A DNA stretch of 64,000 bases. It comes from Strix aluco. Lineage: Eukaryota; Chordata; Aves; Strigiformes; Strigidae. The translations under genes and the position numbers were made by a program. The stretch spans positions 26,192,029 to 26,256,028 of the forward strand of contig NC_133933.1 in NCBI RefSeq assembly GCF_031877795.1. The letters are read 5' to 3'. The notes beneath the pieces are model-generated. The model made no database searches, was not told the DNA's origin, and saw only the letters and a program-made list of their open reading frames with translations. Of the stretch, positions 32,375 to 43,504 are shown in pieces. Every line of letters starts with the position of its first letter. Within the stretch, counting starts at the first letter, position 1.

Positions 32375-35300
32375 TATGTTAGATATTAAGAGCAGGGAAT
32401 GGTGGTTTGTAACTAACAAACTAAACAACCATCTTAAAATAGAAAAAAAAAATCTAACAAAAAGACATTCCAGGCTAGGAACTAAATAATCCCTTAGGTT
32501 TATCATTTCAGACTGACCTAACAGTGTATTCAAGCCCTCTTTGAAAGGGCACGAAAAATCCATTCTGTGTCAGGCCAGCCCATGGTTTCTCCCCAGGACA
32601 GTATCAGGACCGTCATGAAGAGTCACAGCTGTGATTAAAAAGATCCAGGGACATTCACCTCTGTACTCTGCTGGGGATCCTGACAACATTTTCATCCAGA
32701 CTGCTGAACTGTTGCTGGAGGGCTAACTTTTAGGCTTCTGCTCCCTGGATTGAAGCAGACCTAATGAACTGATTTCCCAGCTGTTCCACCCTTCAGCGTA
32801 TCCCATGAAACCCCATCTTCTTCTTGCAGGTATGGTTCTGAGTGGAATGAGAGGGAGATACAAATAAAGCGAGCAAACAACAAGGAACACAACACCTGCA
32901 AACAGAACACTCTCGTACTAGCCACCTTTCACAACAAGGTCTGTTGGCCGATGTTTATTTTGTGATTAATTTTGAGATCAAATTTATCTGTGGCAGAAGC
33001 CAACCATGTTGTTTTAATTTAGATTTGCTATGAATTTGGCCCATCATTCCTAGTTTAAAGAAACAAACTTCACAAGCTTTATGAGAGCTTCTAGGGCTGT
33101 CACTAGGTCTTGGAATGAAGCTTAAAGGTCCACTCTCACCCACTCATTGCATTTGAGGCTCTTTCAGCTAGGGATGCTGCCTTTAGATGTAATGCACTTA
33201 GGATCAGCCTCAGCTTTTTAGTGCAAATGTCTTATTTTTCTCCCTGCAGTCTTAAAGAGACATGACTCCTTTATGACGTACAGTGATGTGTGGGTGTTTG
33301 TTTCTTTCATTCTCTGGTTTCTTCCAGATCATCTCTGAAATATCTTTTGTAAATAATTTTTATGATGGGTTAAAAAGTAATCTCTTCCAGGACTTTGATA
33401 AGCAGGAGGAAGAGTGATCTCCCCTAATTGCAGTGTTATAATTAGTTCTTTATTTTCATTATTTTTTTTTACTATCCAAATTTTATAGCACCACAAAGCT
33501 ATGAGTGATCTTATTATCATTCTTCATTCAGCAGTGGAAGGAAAGTGCTGTTACTGTTGTCATAATTCACAATAAGACAGAGATACCCTGTTTTCAAAGG
33601 CTGATAATGGCTTCCCTGGAAGGAACAACTAAGTAGATTTTAACCTGTCACCTTGAAAATGGGTAACTTAAGGAGGGTGTGACAGAAGTCTGCAAAACCA
33701 AGGGTGTCATAGGGAAGGTCAATAGTTGTTAAGTGTTTGTTCTGTTCTCTGGTACAAGAACAAGGATACATTAAATGAAACTAGCAGGATCCAGGTTCAA
33801 AACAAAGAGAAAGAGGTGATTCTTCACACCATGAGTAGATGTGTGGAGCTTGTTGCCAAGCAGTGTTGAAGTCTACATCAGTGAGTGAAAGGCTGAGCTA
33901 GTACATGGTAGAGAAATCCACTGAGGGTGATTAAATACAGATATCTAGCTCAGAAATTCACTTGATCTCAAAATACTTGAAGGATGGGAGAGTATTATGG
34001 GAAAGTATCATATATACTTACCCTGCTCTTACTATTATCTAAGCATCTCCTTATGGCCACAGGTGGGGATAGCCTGTTGGCTAGAAAGTCTGAATGCCAA
34101 TGGCTAAGTGTTAAAAAATGGTGTGTTGAAAACTTTAAAAAGTTGGTAGACAGAAATCTTGAAGCTCACAGGAGTGCTTTGTATCTTTGGGGTTCAGAAG
34201 GAAAGTTGTCTTGTTTGTAATAATTTTACCAATCCATAAGAATTTTACCAATTCATAAGAATTTTACCCATTCCTGCTCCTGATTAGGATAAGGAAACTG
34301 CAAGAACAGCTTTTCTAGCAGTATAGCAGCTGAAACTAAAGTTGGCAAATAATTCAGAAAATTAAGGTGTTGGACAACCTTTTCTGAACCTCCTAAGAGG
34401 GACTTGTCCAACTCAGCATAGCTAGAAACAGAGACACTGTTATTTAGGTTAATTGTTCTGTTGAATAGTATGTAGCTTGCTCAGGCAATCTCAGTACTGG
34501 ATGAATAAATGGAACTGTAACATTATATTGTTGAATGTCTGCAGTCAGTGTGAAACACAGGAGGATGGTAAGCACGCTGCAACCAACCAGAAACACCGTT
34601 CTTTTCTAAAAGGATTTGAGATCAAATGATCTGATACTCCAAGTGGATCGGTGCAAGGGGAATGGTAGAGCCCGTGAGGTGGGAAGAGCCCGAGTGAAAA
34701 CCCTGGTAAATTGGACTATGTGGGAGAAGATCAACGTCCAAAAGAGCTACGGGGATAACACACACTTTATTCTGAAGATTGAGCTAAATTAATTATTCTT
34801 GTTATTGAAAGCGACGACTTACTGAACAAGAATGATTAGTGTAGCTTTGTTCAGATGACAGTTTTAGGAGTTGTTTGTCTTGAAGTGATGGTGGTACCTG
34901 GATGAAGAGGGCCAGGAGACTTGTATGTATAGTGGGGTGAGCAAAAGCTTGGATTTGCAAGAGGCTTTCTAAGCAGCTGTAGTGTGAAGGGGAAAGCCCT
35001 TGTGTGGATAAATAACTGGTCAGAAGATGAGAAACAGAAAGCAGGAGAGAATGATCAGTTCCATACAAATGTTTGCTAAATGTTCAGAAGACAAAAGTGA
35101 ATCAAATGTGAGGCAGTACTGGGGAAGGAGTAAAGGAGATAGTTGGGACCTTTGCTGTGCCTCTGTATGAATCTGTGGCTGACCTGTGGTTTGAAGACTG
35201 TGCAGGTTTGGTTCCCTCATCTCCAAAAGATGGAGATAGGAACTGGAAACATTTCAGAGATGGACCTCTGGTCTAACCCAGCACAGACATTGCTCTGTTC

Positions 35301-37000
35301 CTATGTCAGCGTGCGGCTTTCAGCCTGACACTGTATTGTGAGAAGCAGATTGAGATGTGTGAGCTTGACAGGCAGAAGAAGGAAGAATCAGTGGCTCAGT
35401 AGACACAGCTTCAGAGCTGACGCTCTGAGCACATACTGCTTCTGACTTCTTCAGTGAGTCATCTGTAATAGTGCTCCATGTCAGAGGACTTAGTCACAGC
35501 CTTATTTGCTGAAAATAATATTTTTAGCACTATTTCTTCAAAACAACTGTGATATTCTTATGTTTTTGAAGTGAGTTCAGGGTATGACATTATTTTTTTT
35601 TTTTTTCACAGAGAATTAATGTATATTTTGCAGAGGAGGATTAAGGATGTTCCAGCTACTGTATTATACATCTTACTAAAATAAGAACCATTGGAAATTC
35701 GCTTCAGTTCTGTGCCCGTGCAATGAGCTGGGCTTCAGTGACATTTTTTTTTTTTTGATTGTAAGTGAAGTGCCAGAGGCAGAATTTTCTACCATTAATT
35801 ATAGTAAAGAAGATATAGCCTGCCATTTTAAAGTTTATATCTAATAGACTATTTAACTTCCTATAACTCTCATATATTTTTCTTTTGTTCTACCTATGTC
35901 ACACTTTTTATTTGGCACAACTGTTTAAAATTTCTCCTGCTTATGTTGGTAGATGTAATTATAGAGCTGAAATGTGTGTTGATGTAAATTATGCTATATG
36001 CTCCCACTATTGTGTTTGTCTTTTTGGTAAGGTTCTTTTCAATACATTTATTTTTAAGCATTTGTCAATTTTAATATTGCACGGTACTTTCATTGCTTGG
36101 GCATTGAATGTGTGAAGGACATGTACAAGAATCTCCAGTGAATTGGGAGTTGTATGTGTTAATCCTTGCAGATACACGGGAGATTATCCCCTGAGTGGCT
36201 ACTTAAATCCACTCTGGAGGTTAGGATATATCTTGGGTTATATGCAAGAAAGGATGGGGTTGTATACACAGAATTTGGGTGGAATTGAGAGCCCTCATTT
36301 AAAAGAGGTATTCAAGCAAGGGATGAAACTCAATTAACAGCATTACCAATCCAGTTGCTTCCGAGTTAGAATAAAGAGGAAACTCCCAAGGCCTTTAACG
36401 AATTTTCATTTGTAGAGAACACCACCTTTGGTAGGAGGGACATGATAGAGGTCCCTGGCCATGCTGGTTTATTATCTGATAGCGATGTATGCTTTGTCAG
36501 GTGTGGTGAAATGTTTGATGTGGCACTTCAGTGCGAATTGTAGTTGCTGAAGCAGTAACTCCAGCACTAGTGTGCCTTTTGCATACTGAAATACTGCAGC
36601 CTCTTGCAGGACATAATTTTAAGGACATCATTTTCTTTAGGTCTTATGTCTTTTATTTATTATTTCTGGCCTCAGTTCTGTTATCAAGAACCCCACAGTC
36701 GAGGGTGACTTCATTCCCAGCATTGATTATTGATTTGATTATTCAGTTGGTCCCGTTATCTTGAAATGCGGCACTAGCAGCCCAGCTCTGTCATTTTACC
36801 ATTTGCATGCAGGACCGTGGCTTTTGCAAGGACTGTCGTAACAAAAAAAATCATCTCCAAAGACAAGATAGAGGTTTACTCACTTATTATGCTTGTTATA
36901 GACTCTTCTGTAGGTTAGGAAAACGCATGAAATTACTTCTCTCATAGGTTGATGACAGAGTCACACGCACTTGGGTACTATTTTGACACACCTTTTTTAA
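32375..37000. other. Non-coding region upstream of SLC30A10
   Basis: About 4.6 kb without recognisable exons. It holds a 19-bp tandem repeat at 34222-34275 and T-runs at 35593-35606 and about 35745-35756. No second CR1 or other transposon was recognised. Distal regulatory elements of SLC30A10 may lie here but none can be named from sequence alone. Confidence 0.55.
34222..34275. repeat. Short 19-bp tandem repeat (about 2.8 copies)
   Basis: The unit AATTTTACCAATCCATAAG occurs at 34222-34240, again with one change at 34241-34259, then partially at 34260-34275. Too short to assign a role. Confidence 0.85.
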
Positions 37001-37119
37001 GGCTAGCGGCAGGCGATTACCGGGTTCAGTAGATGGCACTCTATCCTTCGGTTTGGTACTTCAGCCACCAACAAAGCACCGAAGGAGTAGAATTATTGGA
37101 CCCGTCACTGAAACTTCAC

Positions 37120-38040
37120 CGCCTTTGCCCAGCGCGGCGGCCCCCGCGCCCGGATGGCTCTGCCCACCCGCGCGGGACCTTCCCCAGCCGCCGCGCCAGG
37201 GCCGCGCCTCCGCACGGCCGCTTTAGCGCCTCTTGATTTCGGATTTCATTGTTTTCCTCCCACCCGCGGTCCTCGCTACCGACCCCTGAGCCCCGGGGGC
37301 TGCGCGGCGGCGGGGCGGTGGCGGGGCGGGGCGGGGGCCGGGTCCGTCCCCGCGGGCAGGGCGGCGGGCGGGGCCTGGCGCGGCGGGCGGCGGCGTTAAG
37401 GGCAGGGGCGGCCGCACTTGTTGCGGGCCGGCGGCTGGGCATGCCCCGGCGCTAACGGGGGCGAGGGGCGCCGGTGGGACCGGCCGCCGCCATGGGGCGG
37501 TACTCAGGGAAGACGTGCCGCCTCATCTTCATGCTGGTGCTCACCGTCGGCTTCTTCGTGGCCGAGCTGGTGTCGGGCTACCTGGGCAACTCCATCGCGC
37601 TGGTGTCCGACTCCTTCAACATGCTCTCGGACCTCATCTCTCTCTGCGTGGGCCTCTCCACGGGGCGCATCGCCCGCCGCAGCCGCCGGGGCCCCCGCGC
37701 CACCTACGGCTACAGCCGCGCCGAGGCGGTGGGCGCCCTCAGCAACGCCGTCTTCCTCACCGCCCTCTGCTTCGTCGTCTGCGTGGAGGCCATCCTCCGC
37801 CTCGCCCGGCCCGAGGCCATCGATGATCCCCAGCTGGTGCTCATCGTCGGCACCCTCGGCCTCGCCGTCAACCTCGTGGGGCTCCTCGTCTTCCAGGACT
37901 GGGGCGCCTGCTGCCGCCGCCGCCGCCGTCGTCGCCCGCCCGCCTCGCCGCCCGCCGCCGCCACGCTGCAGCCCGTGCCCGGCGGCGCCCCGACGGGGGA
38001 GGCGGATGAAGCAGGTGCCTTTCGGCTGCATCCTCGCCGC
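37120..38040 (+). promoter_or_regulatory. SLC30A10: CpG island and GC-box promoter of SLC30A10
   Basis: GC content and CpG density rise sharply at about 37.12 kb and stay high to the end of exon 1, in contrast to the AT-rich surroundings. Several Sp1-type GC boxes are visible: GGGGCGG at 37312-37318, 37323-37329 and 37328-37334, and GGGCGGGG at 37366-37373. No TATA box lies close to the ATG. This is typical of a CpG-island promoter, with the start site probably between about 37330 and 37450. Confidence 0.8.
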
Positions 38041-41000
38041 CTCGCCTCGCCACCCGGCCTTCCCCTCGTGTCCCGCACCTTTCCCCTTCCCTCCACCCTT
38101 CCCCATCCCTCCCTGTCCCCTCTGTCCCTCCCGTTTGTCCCCAGAACCCGCCAAGCTGCCGGGCCCATCCTCTGGGCCCTTTCTGAGCCCCAAACCCACT
38201 CGTGAGCCCCGGGGATTTCTCTGACCTCACTCTGACACCCGCCGTCTCTTTCACCTTGTACTTTACACTGGGCTGCTGGGCGTCCCCTCGGGATGGGAGA
38301 AGGAGGCGTTGCTCAGAGAGTGGCGTGGAAAATGTTTTGGTTTGTTTTGTTTTTTTTTTTTTTTTCTTCTCCTCATGTTTGAAATAAGTTGGTTTTGAGA
38401 AGGTTGATGTTTTTTCTGTTTGTAGAACTTATACACAACACAGCGTTTCTTCTTTGAATGCAGGTGATTCACCAAATGACCAAAAAAGCCCTGAAGAGGG
38501 GCCTGAGAAGAAAAAAGAAAAAAAGTCTGAAGCCTTGAACATCAGAGGTACAGCATGGGAGTATACTGCTAATATTATATTAACTTTAAACACTTTCTGG
38601 TTTTCAGATTTTTTTTTCTTTCTTTTTTTTTTTTTTTTTTCCCAAGTATCAGTTAAGAAATGGAGCAAAAGCCCAGGACTCTTCTATGTATATAAGCCCT
38701 GTTATCTTTAGCAAAAAGATTTTGGTTGTATGAAATAACATTGATAATAACAACATAATGTGATGCTGATTTGGCTCCAAGTGTGCTCGCATTTTGATTT
38801 TAATTCTGTAGAAGAGTGCAGCTGAACTTTTTGGAAAGGGGGCAAAGCCTACTGCACTAAGCTCAAGTCACAAGAGGCTTTATAGGAAGGTAAAGCAGAT
38901 AGCTATGAGGCACTTCTTTGAGTGTCACTGCTGTCATAGTTGAGCAGTTTTCAACTTTCAAATGCTTTTGGGCAGAAAACAGAATTTCTTTAAATCCTGA
39001 GGTTGATAATGTTTTGTTGTCAACACAAGGAAGAAGGTGCTGAAACTAGTGCTTCAGCACGTTGTTTTTCCAGGTCCTTGGACTGTGAACCTCTGCCTGA
39101 GAGAGTCTGTGATGGGATCACCCCTTCTTAGGTTGTAATTGGGCAGGTCTCTGGGTATATGTGGAGTGAAACAGTATAGCTACTTTAGAAATAAATTAAC
39201 CAAGCGTCTCTCTCCCTCTCTCTGTAGGTGTTTATACGCATAGATGTTTACATACCTATTCTGAGCCAAAAGCAGATATCTGAGTATGTTAGACATTGAG
39301 TTTGTCCCCAAAACAGGGGGGCTGACAAGGGCTGTCAGAAAGCTGAAACAGAATGGTAGTTTCGGGCTTCTTATGGTCACTTATCAGCATCTGAAATTCC
39401 TCCAAAGTCCTGTAAATTGACATCACATGAATTCAGCTTAAGAGGTTGACATGGCCACCAGGCACCTGTTTGGTTTTTTTTCTGGTGTGTGTGTCTGTCT
39501 ATCTGTCTTTCAAAAGTGTTTTCAGAGTTACAGAAATGTATCTCTAAGGGAAGACACTTTGGAAATCAAACCATGTGCTAGAGTCACAATACTTTCCTGA
39601 CTGTCTAGAAATTGGTGTCACTGGATATTATGGCATTATAGTGGTAAGATTATTGGAGCAGGAAAAGAAAACTGTCACTTTCAGGAATGGAGGAGAGAAG
39701 AATAAGAAACTGAAGAGTATATTTTAGAGAAGGCCTTACTTGCCTGAATGATAGTGCTTAGGCATAATGATGCTGGGAACTTTCAGAAATGATTGAAGGA
39801 TAAGGAGTTTTGTGTCAGTTATTTTAAGATACCTGTCGGCTTTGATTTTAAAAAGAGGATTTTTTTTTTTTTAAAGTGCTACTTTAGTATGTCATCTTTG
39901 CAAAATCTATTTTTATTGTCCTTACAAATATTCCTTGCTTCTGTAGCCAGTGCTACAGCTATGCGTCTTTAAAATTCTGTCTCAAATCTATGTTTTTCCT
40001 TTGAAGTGAGTTACATAGCTATACTTACTTCATAATTGCTTGGCAAAATTTCTGTACGTCATATAATTGGAGCCTCCCTGAAAAACATGGCTGCACAAAA
40101 TGGATTGGCAGAGGAACTGCTTCCTTGATTTTTAAAAGTGGTAGGAACAGGAATTCATACATTCTGCCTGACAGGGTTAATTATTGTAGTGTAAAATTAC
40201 TCCTTTTACTTGAGCATATGCAGAGTAGTTCAGACTTTCCAACACAAGCTGTTGGAAACCTACCTGTGTTACCTATGGTCTTACCACACTGCTTTATTTA
40301 ATTTAATAAAAATTCATTTTCAGTTCTGTCTTATAACCATAGCTTTTGGGGATCAACAGGGAAGTGGGTTCATTTCTGTCTAGGCCCTCATTATGTGATG
40401 TGTAACCAGGACGTACATATTAATAGTGTTAGTAATGTAAAATAAGCATTTTCCAAATTCTGTATTCTCAATTCATAATTTATCAACCTTTTCATTAATT
40501 CAAAAGAAGACTTTCTGAAACACTTCCCTGTTCTTTTTAAGCTGTGCTCTCTAGTTAGTTGCCTTGGAAATTGCATCCTGCCTGTCCCTCTTGTTAGTGC
40601 AATAGCTGATAGCCCATGCTGAATCGGGATTATTTGTAAATGAAAAGGAAACACTGCAACACTGTTAGGAGGAGTAAAACCCTGTGGGAGTCTGCCAAAT
40701 GGGGCAGAACATGCCTTACGCCAGCAGAAAGAGCTGGACTCACTGGAAGCTTGTACTTTCTTATCTGACCCAAGCGATTCGGAGGAACTCTAGTGGTTAT
40801 TGCCTTCACTTCTCACACAGAAGATCAATGTTCATGCACAGAGCTGGCAAGTAACAGCAGCACAGGCACAGCTCTAGGTGTAATCCAGTGTCCAGCATCA
40901 CCAAACAGTCAAAACTCTTTGCTGTGTTGTTAATGAGTTTTGGAAGGAGCCTTTTACAACTTCTCCAGCCCAGTGCAAGTGATTAAATTGGAGTGAAGCT

Positions 41001-43504
41001 CTTGAAAGTGCTTGTCAAAGGGATGTTAAAAGGAGGTGGTCCATTTTATTCTCTCACAGGCTTTGAATAAAAAGTATTGGCAAAGAAATTAACTTCATAT
41101 ATTTAGAGATGTAATGAATTAGGCATGGGTCGGAATGAAATCTGAGTCTGAACAGTAAAGACTGACAGAACTGGAGTGCATTTGGGCAATGATTGGAAGT
41201 GGGAAGATTATGTAAAGTAGCAAAAAAAAGGAAAAAAGGAGTTCTTAGATTATTGCAACTTTATAGTAAGAAGACTGCTTTGGTCACTGTAGTTGAAAGG
41301 GCAGCTAAGAATGTGGTATTACAAGAGCCTGTTTTGTGTCTTTACCTTTTGTGCAAAAACATGTCTACAGATGTAGAAAGTGGTACCCAGTGTTCCTCTC
41401 AATTTAGAGTAGTCCAGGCACATATTAAACTGTGTCATCCATGTGACTGACTCTCAAACCAGATTCTGATTTTTTTGGGGTCTGAGGGTCTAGTGTTGGT
41501 GGAACAGGGTTTAATATGACTAACAATCAAGCTTGATCCAAAAATTGGAGTTTGAGGGCATTTGGAGCCATAGGAATGGGCTTAGGTTTCACTTAGGTAA
41601 TTTTTCAGATTTCAACAGTGTCATAGAAGTGCTGGATGAGAATAAATGTTACTGGGGGTGGTCTGTGGCTCTCTTAGCTTCCAGGGTAGAACGGGTAGGT
41701 TTAGTCATCAATTTTTAATTGAGAATTGAGATTTAATGTGCCAGGATCTCTTAATAATCTGCAGGCATTTAAGCAAACACATTTTAGGTTGCCATGGCAT
41801 TGCAGTTGGACTGCAGTTGCTAGCATACCCTACATGTTTAATAATGCATCCCACTTAAGCAGCTGTGGTTCAGAGTCAGTATTTCCCTTGCTGTTTTGTT
41901 CTGAAAACTGTTATTGAAAACTCCAGGTATGATGTTAGTGCCTGAAATATTACGTTTTTCATGTCAAGTAGAACAGACTTGAAAAATGCAGCATTACTCT
42001 CCTCCTACCCCCCCAAAAAATGCCACCCCTAATGGAAATTATGCCATTTGTTTCAGGTGTTCTTTTGCATGTTATGGGAGATGCACTGGGATCTGTGGTC
42101 GTGGTAGTTGCTGCTACAATCTTCCATGTACTTCCTCTGGGGAATGCTCCTTGTAATTGGCAGTGCTACATCGATCCAAGCCTGACAATAATTATGGTGT
42201 TCATCATCTTGTCTTCTGCATTCCCACTTATCAAGGAGACTTCAATTATTTTGTTGCAGATGGTTCCCAAAGGTGTTAATATGCAACTACTGAGTAAGTA
42301 AAATATGTTGTTGAAATGCTATTAATTTTAATGATATGCTTCAATGCATATGTTATTTCTGGAATGACATGTTTGGATTATTTACTCATAATAGCTCTAA
42401 ATTCTCAAGAACTGTGAGGAATAGTCACATGCCTGTGTCTTAGCAACATGACTCAAATCTCTCTGGATTAGTTAAAGCATGTATTTTGAGAATGTGGTAC
42501 TCCAACAATACATCAAAAATACCAGGTCTTGAGCTGTTAATGCTTTGTGTGGGGTGTTTGTGAAAGAAACAATATTGAATTACAGTATTTCCCAACCCTA
42601 CAGCAGCTTCTTCCGAAAGGCTTCCAAAACAGCTTGGAAATTTCCATTGAGGTTGGTTAATTTTGTAGCTCTCCAGCATTGTTCACACAGGTTAATCGTG
42701 GGGTAGCCCTGGCTACTTCTGGAATTCTACCATGCTCAGGGCTAAGGAAACCCGAAGATGTGGGTTTAGCCAAGGAAGTGGTGCTCTAACATTGCTTCTA
42801 TGAACAGCTGGTAAATTGCTATTAGGGAGCCTGAGGGATGGGTGAACCCCAAAGGAGGCCTGCTCCTGTGGTCATCTGGAGGCTGAACTGAAGGCAGCTG
42901 CGAGTAGACATATTTTACTAAGTACAACTCTTTTAAAGAGATAGTTCAGACTGCTGCTTTTGGATAGGGTTCTTAATGAGAAAGCTAGGACACCAAAGCC
43001 TCTAATACCTTTCTCTTATGTCTTCCAGCTGACAGACTAGCTCGTGTCCCAGGGGTTAGCAGCCTTCACGAGGTGCATGTTTGGGAGCTTGCAGGTGGGA
43101 AGAATATTGCTACTCTTCATATCAAGTGCCAAACCCCTACTGATTACCAAGATGCTGCTTATAAAATACGGAAGGTTTTCCATGAAGCAGGGATCCATTC
43201 TGTGACCATCCAGCCCGAGTACATTGACCACAAGACCTCCCAGCTACTGTGCAGCTCACCCTGCATCTCAAAAGCTTGTGACTCTCAGCTGTGCTGCAGT
43301 CAGCGGGAGCCCCCCCTGGCTAAAACTAATGGCTATACTGAGAAAAATGATAGTTGCCTTTCTGCACTGCATAAAGACAATGGTTCAAGTAAAAATGATA
43401 TTGAAATCCCTATTGAGTACCCGCTGGCAGAGAATAGCGTTAAAAATGTGAAAAACTGTGACAGGTCTGATGGCAAATCACAGTTGAGCAGTACACGACT
43501 TTAG
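37492..43504 (+). CDS. SLC30A10: SLC30A10 (ZnT10), manganese/zinc efflux transporter
   Basis: This is a cation diffusion facilitator that exports Mn2+ (and Zn2+) across the plasma membrane. Coding exons are 37492-38014, 38464-38547, 42057-42293 and 43029-43504 (stop TAG), phase 1 at every junction, total 439 aa. The ATG sits in GCCGCCGCCATGG. TM1-4 are in exon 1, TM5-6 in exon 3 and the cytosolic C-terminal domain in exon 4. Metal-site residues are Asn43 and Asp47 in TM2 (SDSFNMLSDLIS) and His207 and Asp211 in TM5 (LLHVMGDALGS). The Asn43 variant, in place of the His used by zinc transporters such as ZnT1, is the ZnT10 signature tied to Mn selectivity. Exon 2 encodes a Lys/Glu-rich piece ending KKSEALNIR. 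Exon 4 has VPGVSSLHEVHVWEL, the CSSPCISKAC Cys motif and an acidic/Ser tail. The loop after TM4 is Arg-rich (seven Arg in a row), not His-rich. The protein is shorter than human (485 aa), mainly in that loop and at the C-terminus. Confidence 0.97.
37908..37972 (+). repeat. SLC30A10: GC-rich trinucleotide tract in SLC30A10 exon 1
   Basis: CGC/CCG triplets encode CCRRRRRRRPPASPPAAA in the cytosolic loop between TM4 and TM5. Imperfect triplet repeats of this type often vary in length between individuals and are easily mis-assembled. No frame disruption is seen here. Confidence 0.75.
38015..38463 (+). other. SLC30A10: SLC30A10 intron 1
   Basis: A short 449-base GT-AG intron (GTGCCT ... TTTGAATGCAG) containing a C/T-rich first half and a T-run at about 38350-38365. 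Reading into it from exon 1 stays open for about 64 codons before the TGA ending at 38205, so retention would not stop translation at once. Confidence 0.85.
38548..42056 (+). other. SLC30A10: SLC30A10 intron 2
   Basis: A 3.5 kb GT-AG intron with a long T-rich tract at about 38609-38640. No transposon or extra exon was recognised. The acceptor is TTTGTTTCAG, and exon 3 follows directly with VLLHVMGDALGS. Confidence 0.8.
42294..43028 (+). other. SLC30A10: SLC30A10 intron 3
   Basis: A 735-base intron with consensus donor GTAAGTA and acceptor TCTTCCAG. The junction splits ACT (Thr) between exons 3 and 4. Nothing else was seen in it. Confidence 0.88.

Noticed and set aside
37504-38199. A 231-codon open frame on the minus strand over SLC30A10 exon 1
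   Set aside because: It is the antisense shadow of a very GC-rich coding exon, where stop codons are rare in every frame. The plus strand matches a known protein and has a start context and splice sites.
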